From Gammaproteobacteria bacterium AqS3 (GTDB lineage: Bacteria > Pseudomonadota > Gammaproteobacteria > MEIF01 > AqS3), in contig MEIF01000004.1 in assembly GCA_001750645.1 (NCBI GenBank), forward strand, positions 1 to 64,000: a DNA stretch of 64,000 nt, given 5' to 3'. Below the pieces are notes generated by a model. It was not told where the DNA came from, did not search any database, and was given only the letters and a program-made list of their open reading frames with translations. The position numbers and the translations under genes are program-made. Shown here piece after piece: positions 27,903 through 36,476 of this stretch (position 1 is its first letter; the number at the start of each line of letters is the position of its first letter).

Positions 27903-27920
27903 TAGAATGCGCCCATTCTA
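27903..27920. promoter_or_regulatory. Face-to-face -10 elements between gatC and HD gene
   Basis: TAGAATG (27903-27909), CGCC, CATTCTA (27914-27920) is a perfect inverted repeat that presents the -10-like TAGAAT on both strands. It sits about 18 bp before gatC and 26 bp before the HD gene, a sensible place for overlapping divergent promoters. No convincing -35 on either side. Confidence 0.4.
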
Positions 27921-27945
27921 TACAGGGTGTATCTGAAAGCCGCAG

Positions 27946-28806
27946 ATGTCCGCCCGCGCCGCAAAACAACTGATCGATGCCGCTCTGGGGGCTGCGCTCT
28001 GCTCCCGTCCGGGCGAAATAGACTACGACGAAACCGCCCAGCTGGTCGATATTCCCCAGCGGGATGGGGCGGCTGAAGTGGATCGGCAGACGATCCGGGC
28101 GGCGCTGATCGAAGCCCTGGATGCCGCACCGCACCGCTTTTTCGCACAGCTGCGCCGGGACGGTCTGCTGGGGCCGCTATTCCCCGAGATCGACGCAATG
28201 TTTGGCGTCCCCCAGCCGGAGCACCACCACCCCGAGATCGACACCGGCGTGCACAGCCTGCTGGTGCTGGCCCAGGCCGAGCGGCTCAGCCGGCGCGCCT
28301 GCTGGCGTTTTGCGGCGCTGACGCACGATCTCGGCAAGGCGCGCACGCCGGCGTCCCTGCTGCCGCGTCATCACGGCCACGAGGCGCGCGGCATTGCCCC
28401 GCTGCGGGCGCTGGTCAATCGCTATTGCCTGCCGGTGTCCTGGGGGCGGTGTGCCGAGCTGGCCGTGTTGTGGCACACTCACTGCCACAAAAGTTTAGAA
28501 CTGCGTCCTGCGACTTTGCTGAAACTGATTGAACGGCTTGGCGCTGAGCGCCACCCCATGCGCCTTGAGGGGTTTCTGTCGGCCTGCGAGGCCGATGCCC
28601 GAGGTCGCCCGGGTTATGAGAATTGCGACTATCCCCAGGTTGAATATCTGCGCCGTGCGGCGAGCGCCGTGCGCGAAGTGCGCAGCCGCCACGAACCCTC
28701 CAACAGCACGCCCGTCAGGCGCATCCAGCGCTCTGAAATCCTGAGCGTGCTGCAGCGTCACCGCAGCGACCACGGGGTCGGTTCAATCGTGAGATCGGCG
28801 GCTTGA
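27946..28806 (+). CDS. Stand-alone HD domain protein related to CCA-adding enzyme tail
   Basis: 286 residues matching only the C-terminal half of bacterial tRNA CCA nucleotidyltransferase (Cca): PHRFFAQLRRDGLLGPLFPEIDAMFGVPQPE, then HHHPEIDTGVHSLLVL, the HD signature ALTHDLGK and HHGHEARG. (These are separate segments.) In Cca this HD domain has metal-dependent phosphohydrolase/2',3'-cyclic phosphodiesterase activity. The head domain, with its GGxxRD and DxD nucleotidyltransferase motifs, is absent: the frame is closed by a stop 18 bp before the ATG at 27946, and the N-terminal 60 residues do not resemble it. So this is either a split cca, a decayed one, or a purpose-made HD hydrolase. It overlaps the next gene by one base (TGATG). 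Confidence 0.75.
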   Translation: MSARAAKQLIDAALGAALCSRPGEIDYDETAQLVDIPQRDGAAEVDRQTIRAALIEALDAAPHRFFAQLRRDGLLGPLFPEIDAMFGVPQPEHHHPEIDTGVHSLLVLAQAERLSRRACWRFAALTHDLGKARTPASLLPRHHGHEARGIAPLRALVNRYCLPVSWGRCAELAVLWHTHCHKSLELRPATLLKLIERLGAERHPMRLEGFLSACEADARGRPGYENCDYPQVEYLRRAASAVREVRSRHEPSNSTPVRRIQRSEILSVLQRHRSDHGVGSIVRSAA

Positions 28807-31364
28807 TGCGCCAGTCGCTGCCGATCGCCCTGCTCGGAGTGCTGCTGCTGGGCGCTGCTGCGGGCAGCGCAGTTCTGGCGCCGGCGCAGGACGATGCCGA
28901 GTCCCAGGCCCAGGCCGAGCTGCTCGAACAGCTCGAACAGCAGGAGCGGGAGGAGCGGGAAGCCGAAGCCCTCGAAAAGCAGCGGCGCGATCAGGAAGAC
29001 GCCGAGGAGGCGGCCTTTGACGAGGAGGCTGAAAAGGAGCTGCTCAGGCAGAGGGAGCGCGAACTCCGGGAGGCCGAAAAGGCTGAGAAGCGCAGGGCCC
29101 GGGATAGAGAGCGCGCACTCAGGGAGGCCGCCAAGGCCGAGGAGAGATTGGCCAAGCGCAGGGAGCGAGAGGCCCGGGAAGCCGCCAGGCTTGAACAGGA
29201 GCAGGCCAGGCGGGAGGCCAGAGAGGCTGAAGAGGCGGCCAGACTTGAAGAGGAAATGGCCAGGCTTGAGGAGGAGCGCGCCAAGCAGGAGGCCGAGGAA
29301 GCCGAGGAAATGGCCAGGCGCGAGCAGGAAGAGGCCGAAGAGGCCGCCAGGGAAGCCGCCAAGCTTGAGGAGAGGCGAGCCAAGGAGGCGGCCAAGGAGG
29401 CCGAGAGAATGGCCAAGCTGGAAGAGAAGCGCGCCAGGCAGGCCGTCAAGGACGCTGAGAAAGCCGCCAAACTCGAAGAGAGGCAGGCCAGGGAGGCAGT
29501 CAAAGAGGCCGAGAGAATGGCCAAACTCGAGGAGGAGCAGGCCAGACAGGCCGCCAAGGACGCTGAGAGAGCCGCCAAACTTGAGGAGCAGCAGGCCAAG
29601 CAGGCCGCCAAGGATGCCGAGTTGGCCGCCAAGCAGAGGGAGCGCGATGCCGAGAGAGCCGCCAAGCTCGAGGAGATCAGAGCCAAGCAGCAGGAACTCG
29701 AAGAGCGCTACAGGGAGAGGTATGAGGCGGCTGTGGCCAGGGAAAAACAGCGGGAGGCCGACGAGGCCGCCAAAAACGAGCAAAGAATGATCAAGCTGAA
29801 GGAGCGCCAGCAGAGGGACGCCGTCAAAAATGCCGAAAAAATGGCCAAGCAGAAGGAGAAGGACAGCCGCAAGGCCATCAAGAACGCCGAAAAAATGGCC
29901 AAGCAGAGAATCAAGGAAGAGCAGGACAAGGCCAAGCAGATGGCCAAGCAGGAAGAGCGCGATCAGCGTCTGTCAGAGAAAATCCGGGAGGGGCTGGCCA
30001 AGCTCAATGAGCGCACCAGAGACCTCGAGTCGGAGCTGCGGGAGAAGCTGGCCGAGCTGCGGGAGAAACACGCCGAGACCGCCATGAAGGAAGAGGAGCG
30101 CGCGACCGAGCTCAAGGAGAAGGAAGAAGCCCAGGTGATCAAGGATGAGGAGGCTCTGGCCAAGATCAAGCAGGATGCCGAGGAGGCTGAAGACGACAAG
30201 CAGAGGCAGCGGGCCGCCGATAAGGAGCAGAAGCTGCTCGATGAAATCAAGGAGCGCAAGGAGGAGGCCGAGCGCGACGCCATCGAGCGGGCTGAGGAAA
30301 TCAAAATGGCGCAGGCGGATGCCGAGCGCACCCTGCGCGAAAAATATGCCGACAAGGTGGCCAAAGTGCGGCGCAAGGCGTTTGAGCAGTCCTACGAGGG
30401 CAATGAGGACGGCATGCGCATCAACAACGCCAGCCTGCGCCAGCGCTTTTCCCAGTTCTTTAGGATCCTGAATGAGCAGAGCAGTGCCCTGGGCGACTAC
30501 GAGCACCGTCTGCGCTACATCTCCGAGCCCGAACCCATCCCGCTGGGCATGCGCGACATCCCGCCCTGGGAGCAGCAGCGGGTCGGCCTGGTCAGCGGCG
30601 AGCGCGTCTACTTCATCTCGCCGAAGATGCCGGTTGAAAGCCGCCGCACCGACAACCTCATCTACATGCAGCTCCAGGGCGAATCGTCCAATGTCCAGCT
30701 GACCCCGGGGGCGCCGTTCGTGTTCTTCATCGCACTGCCCGAGGGTGTCCTGCCCGAGTCGACCCTGCAGCTGCTGCGGCTGGAGGCCTCCGAGGAGGAT
30801 CGCTACGCCCAGGTCGAGAGCAGCATGCTCAGCGTCCGCAACGAGCGCAAGATGGAGATTTCCAGGGGCTGCCGACCCTACGGCTATGACGAGGATGCAG
30901 ACCCGGAACCCGAAGCCGTCGCTGAGGACGCAGAGATCGCCGAAGGGGAGGGGGAAGCGGAAAATGCCGAGGGCGCCGAGGGCAGCCAGACGGTCGAGGC
31001 GGCCGTTATCGGAGAGGATGCCGGATCCGCACCGGATGAATCGGCGCTCGCCGGAATCCTGGATCTGGAGGAGTGCACCGAGCTCAGGGCCGCAGAGGAA
31101 TGCCAGAAACACGGCATGTGCCCGAGGTGGGTTTCCAAGCCCAGCATTCCCGATCTGCCCACCGCACCCGACGGGTTTATTATCTGGGAAGTCACGGCCG
31201 GGGACACCCTGTTTGACGGCGAATACGCCATCATGCTGCGAATGCCCAGGGGCGAAACCGAGTCGGAGCGCCTGCGCAGCAACTATCTCTACAGGCGCTT
31301 TCCCCGGGTGCGGCACCAGTCCAACCTGTTCTTCTACGATTTTTCGATCAAGCCGAGCTTCTAG
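28806..31364 (+). CDS. Secreted long coiled-coil protein with C-terminal globular domain
   Basis: 852 residues. An N-terminal signal peptide (MRQSLPIALLGVLLLG, cleavage near residue 27) directs export. Residues about 30-535 are almost pure charged helix rich in Ala, Lys, Glu and Arg, including an exact 18-residue tandem repeat (KEAERMAKLEEKRARQAV type). Such 18-residue periods equal five helical turns and suggest a rigid single helix or coiled coil. Residues about 540-690 and 750-852 are globular and beta-rich, with a YFISPKMP segment and a four-Cys stretch (ECTELRAAEECQKHGMC); between them lies an acidic spacer. No family recognised. A periplasm-spanning strut or envelope tether is a reasonable inference. 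ATG 28806 overlaps the HD gene's TGA. Confidence 0.75.
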   Translation: MRQSLPIALLGVLLLGAAAGSAVLAPAQDDAESQAQAELLEQLEQQEREEREAEALEKQRRDQEDAEEAAFDEEAEKELLRQRERELREAEKAEKRRARDRERALREAAKAEERLAKRREREAREAARLEQEQARREAREAEEAARLEEEMARLEEERAKQEAEEAEEMARREQEEAEEAAREAAKLEERRAKEAAKEAERMAKLEEKRARQAVKDAEKAAKLEERQAREAVKEAERMAKLEEEQARQAAKDAERAAKLEEQQAKQAAKDAELAAKQRERDAERAAKLEEIRAKQQELEERYRERYEAAVAREKQREADEAAKNEQRMIKLKERQQRDAVKNAEKMAKQKEKDSRKAIKNAEKMAKQRIKEEQDKAKQMAKQEERDQRLSEKIREGLAKLNERTRDLESELREKLAELREKHAETAMKEEERATELKEKEEAQVIKDEEALAKIKQDAEEAEDDKQRQRAADKEQKLLDEIKERKEEAERDAIERAEEIKMAQADAERTLREKYADKVAKVRRKAFEQSYEGNEDGMRINNASLRQRFSQFFRILNEQSSALGDYEHRLRYISEPEPIPLGMRDIPPWEQQRVGLVSGERVYFISPKMPVESRRTDNLIYMQLQGESSNVQLTPGAPFVFFIALPEGVLPESTLQLLRLEASEEDRYAQVESSMLSVRNERKMEISRGCRPYGYDEDADPEPEAVAEDAEIAEGEGEAENAEGAEGSQTVEAAVIGEDAGSAPDESALAGILDLEECTELRAAEECQKHGMCPRWVSKPSIPDLPTAPDGFIIWEVTAGDTLFDGEYAIMLRMPRGETESERLRSNYLYRRFPRVRHQSNLFFYDFSIKPSF
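29394..29640 (+). repeat. 54-bp tandem repeat in the coiled-coil gene
   Basis: Copies start at 29394, 29448, 29502, 29556 and 29610 (exactly 54 bp apart), each encoding an 18-residue K-(E/D)-A-E-x-(M/A)-A-K-L-E-E unit. The last copy is partial. Looser versions of the unit extend on both sides. Copy number is likely to vary between strains. Confidence 0.85.
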
Positions 31365-31505
31365 CGCATCGGTGGACCCCGCCCAGTCCGAAACAGGCCG
31401 AAAACCCCCGCGATTTGGGGCGGCAAAAACCGCCGGAAAGGCCGTGCTTTTGGGGGGCTGTGCAATAATCCGCGCCTCGTTCTGCACACCGCAGAGCAGG
31501 TTGAT

Positions 31506-33311
31506 ATGAACGAAAACGCACCGCTGGCCGAGGAGGCCGCACGGGAACAGCCGCAGCTGCCGCAGGTGTCCGGCGGCGATGCGCTGATTCGCGCCCTCAA
31601 AGAGGTCGGCGTTGACAGCGTCTGGGGCTATCCCGGCGGGGCGGCGCTGCACATCTACGACGCCCTGTTCAAGCAGAATTCGATCGAGCACATTCTGGTG
31701 CGGCACGAGCAGGCCGCCGTTCACGCCGCCGACGGCTATGCCCGCGCCACCGGACGCTGCGGCGTGGTGCTGGTGACCTCCGGCCCGGGCGCCACCAACA
31801 CGCTGACCGGCATCGCCACGGCCTACATGGACTCGATCCCGCTGGTGGTGATCTCGGGTCAGGTGCGCACCCAGCTGATCGGCACGGACTGCTTTCAGGA
31901 GACCGACATGGTCGGCTGCTCCCGGCCGGTCGTGAAGCACAGCTTTCTCGTCAAGAAGGCCGAGGACATCCCCGCCGCCGTGCGCCGCGCCTTCTACATT
32001 GCCACCACGGGACGGCCGGGACCGGTCGTCGTCGACATCCCCAAGGACTGCACCGAGCCCAACCAAACCTTTGAGTACCGCATGCCCGAGGCGCACGAGA
32101 CCGAGATGCGCTCCTACACCCCGGTCAAGCGCGCCGCCTCCGACCAGATCAGGCGGGCCGTTGAGCTGCTGCGGCAGGCCGAGCGTCCGGTGGCCTACCT
32201 CGGCGGCGGCGTGGTCCAGGGCGAGGCCGCAGAGGTGGCGACCGAGCTGTGCCGCCGGCTGCACCTGCCGACCACCTGCACGCTGATGGGGCTGGGCGGC
32301 TATCCCGGCAGCCTTGAGGACCCCAATTGGCTGGGCATGCTGGGCATGCACGGGACCTACGAGGCCAACATGGCCATGCACCACTCCGACGTCATCCTCG
32401 GGGTCGGCGTGCGCTTTGACGACCGCATCACCAACTCGCCGGACAAGTTCTGCCCCGGGGCGCAGATCATTCACATTGACATCGACCCGGCCAGCATCGA
32501 CAAGATCATCCGCCCGGATCTGGCCATCGTCGGGCCCGCCGACGAGGTGCTGGGGGACATGCTGAAGGCGCTCGACTCCGGCGGCGAGTCCGAGGAGGAT
32601 GTCCGGGAGCGCCGGCTGCCGTGGCGCGAGCGCATCAGCGGCTGGCGCAGCGCGCACGGCCTCAATCACCACTGCGTCCCCGAGGACGAAACCCCCGGGC
32701 GCATCAGTCCGCAGCGCGTCATTCAGGCGCTCTACCGCCTCACGGGGGGCAGCGCCTACATCACCTCGGATGTCGGCCAGCACCAGATGTTTGCCGCGCA
32801 GTACTACCCGTTCGCCCGGCCGCGCCGCTGGATCAACTCCGGCGGACTGGGCACGATGGGCTTCGGGTTTCCGGCGGCAATGGGGGTCCAGTACGCCTTT
32901 CCCGACGCCGAGGTCATCTGCGTCACCGGCGAGGGCAGCATCCAGATGTGCCTGCAGGAGCTGGCGACCTGCATCCAGTACAACCTGCCGGTGAAGATCG
33001 TCAACCTCAACAACGCCGCACTCGGCATGGTCAAGCAGTGGCAGGACATGCAGTACGCCGGCCGGCACTCGCACAGCACCTACAGCGACTCGCTGCCGGA
33101 TTTTGTCAAGCTGGTCGAGGCCTACGGGCACGTCGGTGCGCGCATCGAGGCGCCCGAGGACCTGGAACCCGAGCTTGAGAAGGCGCTGGGGCAGCGCGAC
33201 CGGCTGGTGTTTGTCGACATCGCCGTCGACCCCGACGAGCACGTCTACCCGATGCAGATCGCCCCGGGCGCCGTCAATGACCTGTGGCTCAGCCGCACCG
33301 AGCGCAGCTGA
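31506..33311 (+). CDS. ilvB: Acetolactate synthase large subunit
   Basis: ThDP- and FAD-dependent acetohydroxyacid synthase catalytic subunit, first common step of valine/leucine/isoleucine synthesis. 601 residues. The N-terminal domain carries GVDSVWGYPGGAALHIYDAL and the ThDP-activating Glu in RHEQAAVHAADGYARATG. The SGPGATNTLTGIATAYMDS and C-terminal ThDP-binding GEGSIQMCLQELATCIQYNLPV blocks are intact. Start ATG 31506 follows AGCAGG about eight bases upstream. The ilvI/ilvB distinction cannot be made from sequence alone. The stop overlaps the small-subunit start by one base. A -10-like CAATAAT lies near 31464. Confidence 0.94.
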   Translation: MNENAPLAEEAAREQPQLPQVSGGDALIRALKEVGVDSVWGYPGGAALHIYDALFKQNSIEHILVRHEQAAVHAADGYARATGRCGVVLVTSGPGATNTLTGIATAYMDSIPLVVISGQVRTQLIGTDCFQETDMVGCSRPVVKHSFLVKKAEDIPAAVRRAFYIATTGRPGPVVVDIPKDCTEPNQTFEYRMPEAHETEMRSYTPVKRAASDQIRRAVELLRQAERPVAYLGGGVVQGEAAEVATELCRRLHLPTTCTLMGLGGYPGSLEDPNWLGMLGMHGTYEANMAMHHSDVILGVGVRFDDRITNSPDKFCPGAQIIHIDIDPASIDKIIRPDLAIVGPADEVLGDMLKALDSGGESEEDVRERRLPWRERISGWRSAHGLNHHCVPEDETPGRISPQRVIQALYRLTGGSAYITSDVGQHQMFAAQYYPFARPRRWINSGGLGTMGFGFPAAMGVQYAFPDAEVICVTGEGSIQMCLQELATCIQYNLPVKIVNLNNAALGMVKQWQDMQYAGRHSHSTYSDSLPDFVKLVEAYGHVGARIEAPEDLEPELEKALGQRDRLVFVDIAVDPDEHVYPMQIAPGAVNDLWLSRTERS

Positions 33312-33820
33312 TGCGCGAGGGCACCCGCCACGTGCTCGCAATACTGCTGGAGAACGAGCCCGGGGCGCTCTCGCGCGTGGTCGGGCTGTTCTCGCAGCGG
33401 GGCTACAACATCGACAGCCTGTCCGTGGCGCCGACCCACGATGAGACGCTCTCCCGCCTGACCGTCAGCACCTGGGGGGACGAGCGCACCGTGGCGCAGA
33501 TCGTCAAGCACCTCAACCGCCTCATCGATGTCGTCCAGGTCGCGGACCTCAGCGAGGGCGATCATCTCGAGCGCGAAATCCTGCTGCTCAAGGTGGGCGC
33601 CGTCGGCGGCGAGCAGCGCGCCGAGATCGCGCGCACCGTGAGCATCTTCGACGGCAAGATCGTCGACACACATCCAGAGCAGTACACGCTGCAGATCAGC
33701 GGGCGCAGCGACAAGCTCGACGCCTTCATCCAGGCGCTCGGCAGCGTCTCGATTCTGGAATACGTGCGCTCGGGCATCATCGGCATGTCGCGCAGCGAAG
33801 AGGATATTTTGCCCGGCTGA
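33311..33820 (+). CDS. ilvH: Acetolactate synthase small (regulatory) subunit
   Basis: 169 residues; ACT-domain regulatory subunit that activates the large subunit and mediates valine feedback inhibition. The N-terminal ACT domain has LENEPGALSRVVGLFSQRGYNIDSL, and the C-terminal domain has the SGRSDKLDAFIQALG and EYVRSGIIGMSR motifs. ATG 33311 overlaps the large-subunit TGA, indicating coupled translation of the two chains. Length and motifs match the ilvH/ilvN family. Confidence 0.94.
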   Translation: MREGTRHVLAILLENEPGALSRVVGLFSQRGYNIDSLSVAPTHDETLSRLTVSTWGDERTVAQIVKHLNRLIDVVQVADLSEGDHLEREILLLKVGAVGGEQRAEIARTVSIFDGKIVDTHPEQYTLQISGRSDKLDAFIQALGSVSILEYVRSGIIGMSRSEEDILPG

Positions 33821-33847
33821 CGGTGCCGGGCCCTGACGGAGAACGCT

Positions 33848-34873
33848 ATGACCACCATCAACATGCTGTATGACAAGGATGCCGAATTGAGCATCATCCA
33901 GGGGATGAAGGTGGCCGTGATCGGCTACGGCTCGCAGGGGCATGCCCACGCCCTCAACCTCAGGGACACCGGCGTGAGCGTGACGGTCGGCCTGCGCGCG
34001 GGCTCCAGCTCGGGCGCCAAGGCCGAAAAAGCCGGGCTGGCGGTGGCGCCGGTCTCCGAGGCGGTCGACGGCGCCGACCTGGTCATGCTGCTGGTGCCCG
34101 ACGAGCTGCAGGCCAAGGTCTACTACAGCGAGGTCGAGCCCAATCTCAAGCAGGGGGCGACGCTGGCCTTTGCGCACGGCTTCAACATTCACTTTCAGTG
34201 CATCGAGCCGCGCGCCGACCTGGATGTCGTCATGGTCGCCCCCAAGGGGCCGGGGCACACCGTGCGCTCGAACTACCAGCAGGGCGGGGGCGTCCCGGCG
34301 CTGATTGCGGTGCACAGCGACGCCGGCAGCCGCGCGCGCGACATCGCCCTGTCCTATGCCTGCGCCATCGGTGCCGGCACCGCCGGCATCATCGAGACCA
34401 GCTTTCGGGAGGAGGTCGAGACCGACCTGTTCGGCGAGCAGGCCGTGCTCTGCGGCGGCCTGGCCGAGCTGATCCTGGCCGGGTTTGAGACCCTGGTCGA
34501 GGCTGGCTACAGCCCCGAAATGGCCTACTTTGAATGCCTGCACGAGACCAAGCTGATCATCGACCTGATCTACGAGGGCGGGCTGGCCAACATGAACTAC
34601 TCGATCTCCAACACCGCCGAGTACGGCGGCTACCTCACCGGGCCGAAGGTCATCGATGCGGGCGTGCGCGAGCGCATGCGGGAGGCGCTCGGGCGCATCC
34701 AGCGCGGCGAGTTTGCCCGCGAATTCGTGCAGGAGTGCGAGTCGGGCCAGCTGGTCATGAAGGCCATACGCCGGCGCCAGCGCGAGCACCCGGTCGAGCA
34801 GGTCGGCGAGCACCTGCGGGCGATGATGCCGTGGATTGCCCAGCAGCGGCTGGTGGATCGCGATGTCAACTGA
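33848..34873 (+). CDS. ilvC: Ketol-acid reductoisomerase (NADP+), class I
   Basis: Isomerises and reduces acetolactate/acetohydroxybutyrate in branched-chain amino-acid synthesis. 341 residues, the short class I form. The Rossmann motif [15 protein letters not shown] (about residues 24-38), the [10 protein letters not shown] block and the metal-binding Asp/Glu residues in the knotted C-terminal domain ([31 protein letters not shown]) are intact. GGAGA lies about seven bases before the ATG at 33848. It forms one run with the acetolactate synthase genes; the pssA start lies inside its end. Confidence 0.96.
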   Translation: MTTINMLYDKDAELSIIQGMKVAVIGYGSQGHAHALNLRDTGVSVTVGLRAGSSSGAKAEKAGLAVAPVSEAVDGADLVMLLVPDELQAKVYYSEVEPNLKQGATLAFAHGFNIHFQCIEPRADLDVVMVAPKGPGHTVRSNYQQGGGVPALIAVHSDAGSRARDIALSYACAIGAGTAGIIETSFREEVETDLFGEQAVLCGGLAELILAGFETLVEAGYSPEMAYFECLHETKLIIDLIYEGGLANMNYSISNTAEYGGYLTGPKVIDAGVRERMREALGRIQRGEFAREFVQECESGQLVMKAIRRRQREHPVEQVGEHLRAMMPWIAQQRLVDRDVN

Positions 34874-35723
34874 ATCCGACCGGTCGGAGCACGAGGCGGC
34901 GCCCGAGGCGCCCGAGACCGCTGCGGCGCCGCCGAAGCGGGTCGGCGGCCGGCTGCGCGGGGGCGTGCATCTGCTGCCCAACATCCTGACCACCGGCACG
35001 CTGTTCTCCGGCTTCTACACCATCACCGCCTCGATACAGGGCAACTTTCTGCCCGCCGCCTTTGCGATCTTCTTCGCCATGGCGTTCGACGCCACCGACG
35101 GCCGCGTGGCGCGCTGGACCCACACGCAGAGTGAGTTCGGCCAGGAGTACGACAGCCTCTCCGACCTGGTCGCCTTCGGCATCGCCCCGGCCGTCATGAT
35201 GTTCACCTGGGGGCTGTCGCAGCTGGGCGACTGGGGCTGGCTGCTGGCCGCCTTCTACGTGCTGTCGACCTCGCTGCGGCTGGCGCGCTTCAACCTCGGC
35301 GACAGCTCCGAGTGGCCCGGGCACTACTTCCAGGGGCTGCCCAGCCCAGCCGCTGCGGGCCTGATGGCGACCACGATCTGGGCCATGAACTCGACCGGCT
35401 TCGACCTGGGCGAGGCCTTTGCCACCGCGATCACCGGGCTGCTGCTGGCGCTGTCCTCGGTGGCGATGATGTCGCGCTTTCCCTACCTCAGCTTCAAGGG
35501 CTTTGACGTCAAGGACAAGGTTCCGATCAAGGGGCTGCTCTGGACCGCCTTCGGGATCTCCTGCCTGATCGTCCTGCCCGCCAGCATCCTGATGCTGCTG
35601 GCCATCATCTACCTGTTCTCCGGCCCGGTGATGTGGCTGATGGGCATCGGTCGGGAGCCCAAAGCCGGCGCCGCAGAGGGTTCAGCCGACGGTGACGGCA
35701 AAGACGATCAGCTGTTCAACTAG
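34863..35723 (+). CDS. pssA: CDP-diacylglycerol-serine O-phosphatidyltransferase
   Basis: Makes phosphatidylserine from CDP-diacylglycerol and serine, the route to phosphatidylethanolamine. 286 residues with about eight transmembrane helices. The CDP-alcohol phosphotransferase motif is complete: Asp76, Asp79-Gly80, Ala83-Arg84, Gly93, Asp97 and Asp101, within [11 protein letters not shown] and [12 protein letters not shown]. The ATG at 34863 overlaps the ilvC end by 11 bases. The ilv-pssA order is also seen in pseudomonads. The first 30 residues are acidic/Ala-rich and probably cytoplasmic. Confidence 0.93.
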   Translation: MSTESDRSEHEAAPEAPETAAAPPKRVGGRLRGGVHLLPNILTTGTLFSGFYTITASIQGNFLPAAFAIFFAMAFDATDGRVARWTHTQSEFGQEYDSLSDLVAFGIAPAVMMFTWGLSQLGDWGWLLAAFYVLSTSLRLARFNLGDSSEWPGHYFQGLPSPAAAGLMATTIWAMNSTGFDLGEAFATAITGLLLALSSVAMMSRFPYLSFKGFDVKDKVPIKGLLWTAFGISCLIVLPASILMLLAIIYLFSGPVMWLMGIGREPKAGAAEGSADGDGKDDQLFN

Positions 35724-35735
35724 ACCGGCACCCCC

Positions 35736-36476
35736 GTGACCTGGCTGATCGCGGCGGCGGGGGTGTTTGCCACCTCGCTGCTCTCGGCGGTGTTCGGCAT
35801 GGCGGGCGGGGTGGTGCTGCTCTGGCTGCTGATCAGCCTGTTCAGCGTCCCAGTCGCCATGGTGCTGCACGGCATCATCCAGCTGTGCGCCAACGGCTAC
35901 CGCTGCTTCCTGCTGCGCGAGCACATCTACGGTGCGGCGCTGCTGCCCTATGCCGCAGGATCGCTGCTGGCGCTCGGCGCCCTGGTGGCGCTGGCCTTTG
36001 TTCCGGACCGCGCACTGGTGCTGATCATCGTCGGGCTGGTCCCCGTCGTCACCGAGCTGCTGCGCCCGCTGGTGCGGCTGCGCATCGAGCACCGGCCGAC
36101 CGCGCTCGCCGCCGGTGCGGTCTGCACCGGCATCCAGGTCGTCGGCGTCTCCGGCCCGCTGCTCGACGCCTTCTACGCCCACAGCAGCCTCGGCCGTCAC
36201 CAGGTGGTTGCGACCAAGGCGCTGACCCAGTCGCTCGGCCACGCCGTGCGCATCGGCTACTGGCTGGTGTTCACCGGGCAGATGGCGCTGCAGGAGATCG
36301 ACGCGCTGCTGCTGGTCGGCCTGATTGTCTGCTCGGTCCTGGGGACTTCGCTCGGGCGGCGCATGCTCGACCTGCTCGACGACGCCCGCTTCGGCCGCTA
36401 CACCCGGATTCTGGTGCTGCTGCTCGGCCTCGGCTGCCTCGGCCAGGGACTCTGGCTGCTGGCGGCGGAAGCGTGA
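35736..36476 (+). CDS. TauE/SafE-family membrane transporter
   Basis: 246 residues in about eight transmembrane helices, with the two-fold internal repeat typical of the sulfite-exporter TauE/SafE family. The first repeat has SAVFGMAGGVVLLWLL and the second GVSGPLLDAFY followed by the ATKALTQSLGH helix. Members export organosulfonates or sulfite, or take up sulfur compounds; the substrate here is unknown. The GTG start lies 12 bases after pssA, and the stop overlaps the following gene's GTG by four bases. Confidence 0.82.
   Translation: MTWLIAAAGVFATSLLSAVFGMAGGVVLLWLLISLFSVPVAMVLHGIIQLCANGYRCFLLREHIYGAALLPYAAGSLLALGALVALAFVPDRALVLIIVGLVPVVTELLRPLVRLRIEHRPTALAAGAVCTGIQVVGVSGPLLDAFYAHSSLGRHQVVATKALTQSLGHAVRIGYWLVFTGQMALQEIDALLLVGLIVCSVLGTSLGRRMLDLLDDARFGRYTRILVLLLGLGCLGQGLWLLAAEA

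Noticed and set aside
29973-33341. 1122-codon minus-strand open frame opposite the coiled-coil and acetolactate synthase genes
   Set aside because: It is a shadow of two well-supported plus-strand genes, spans their boundary, and has no recognisable domains.
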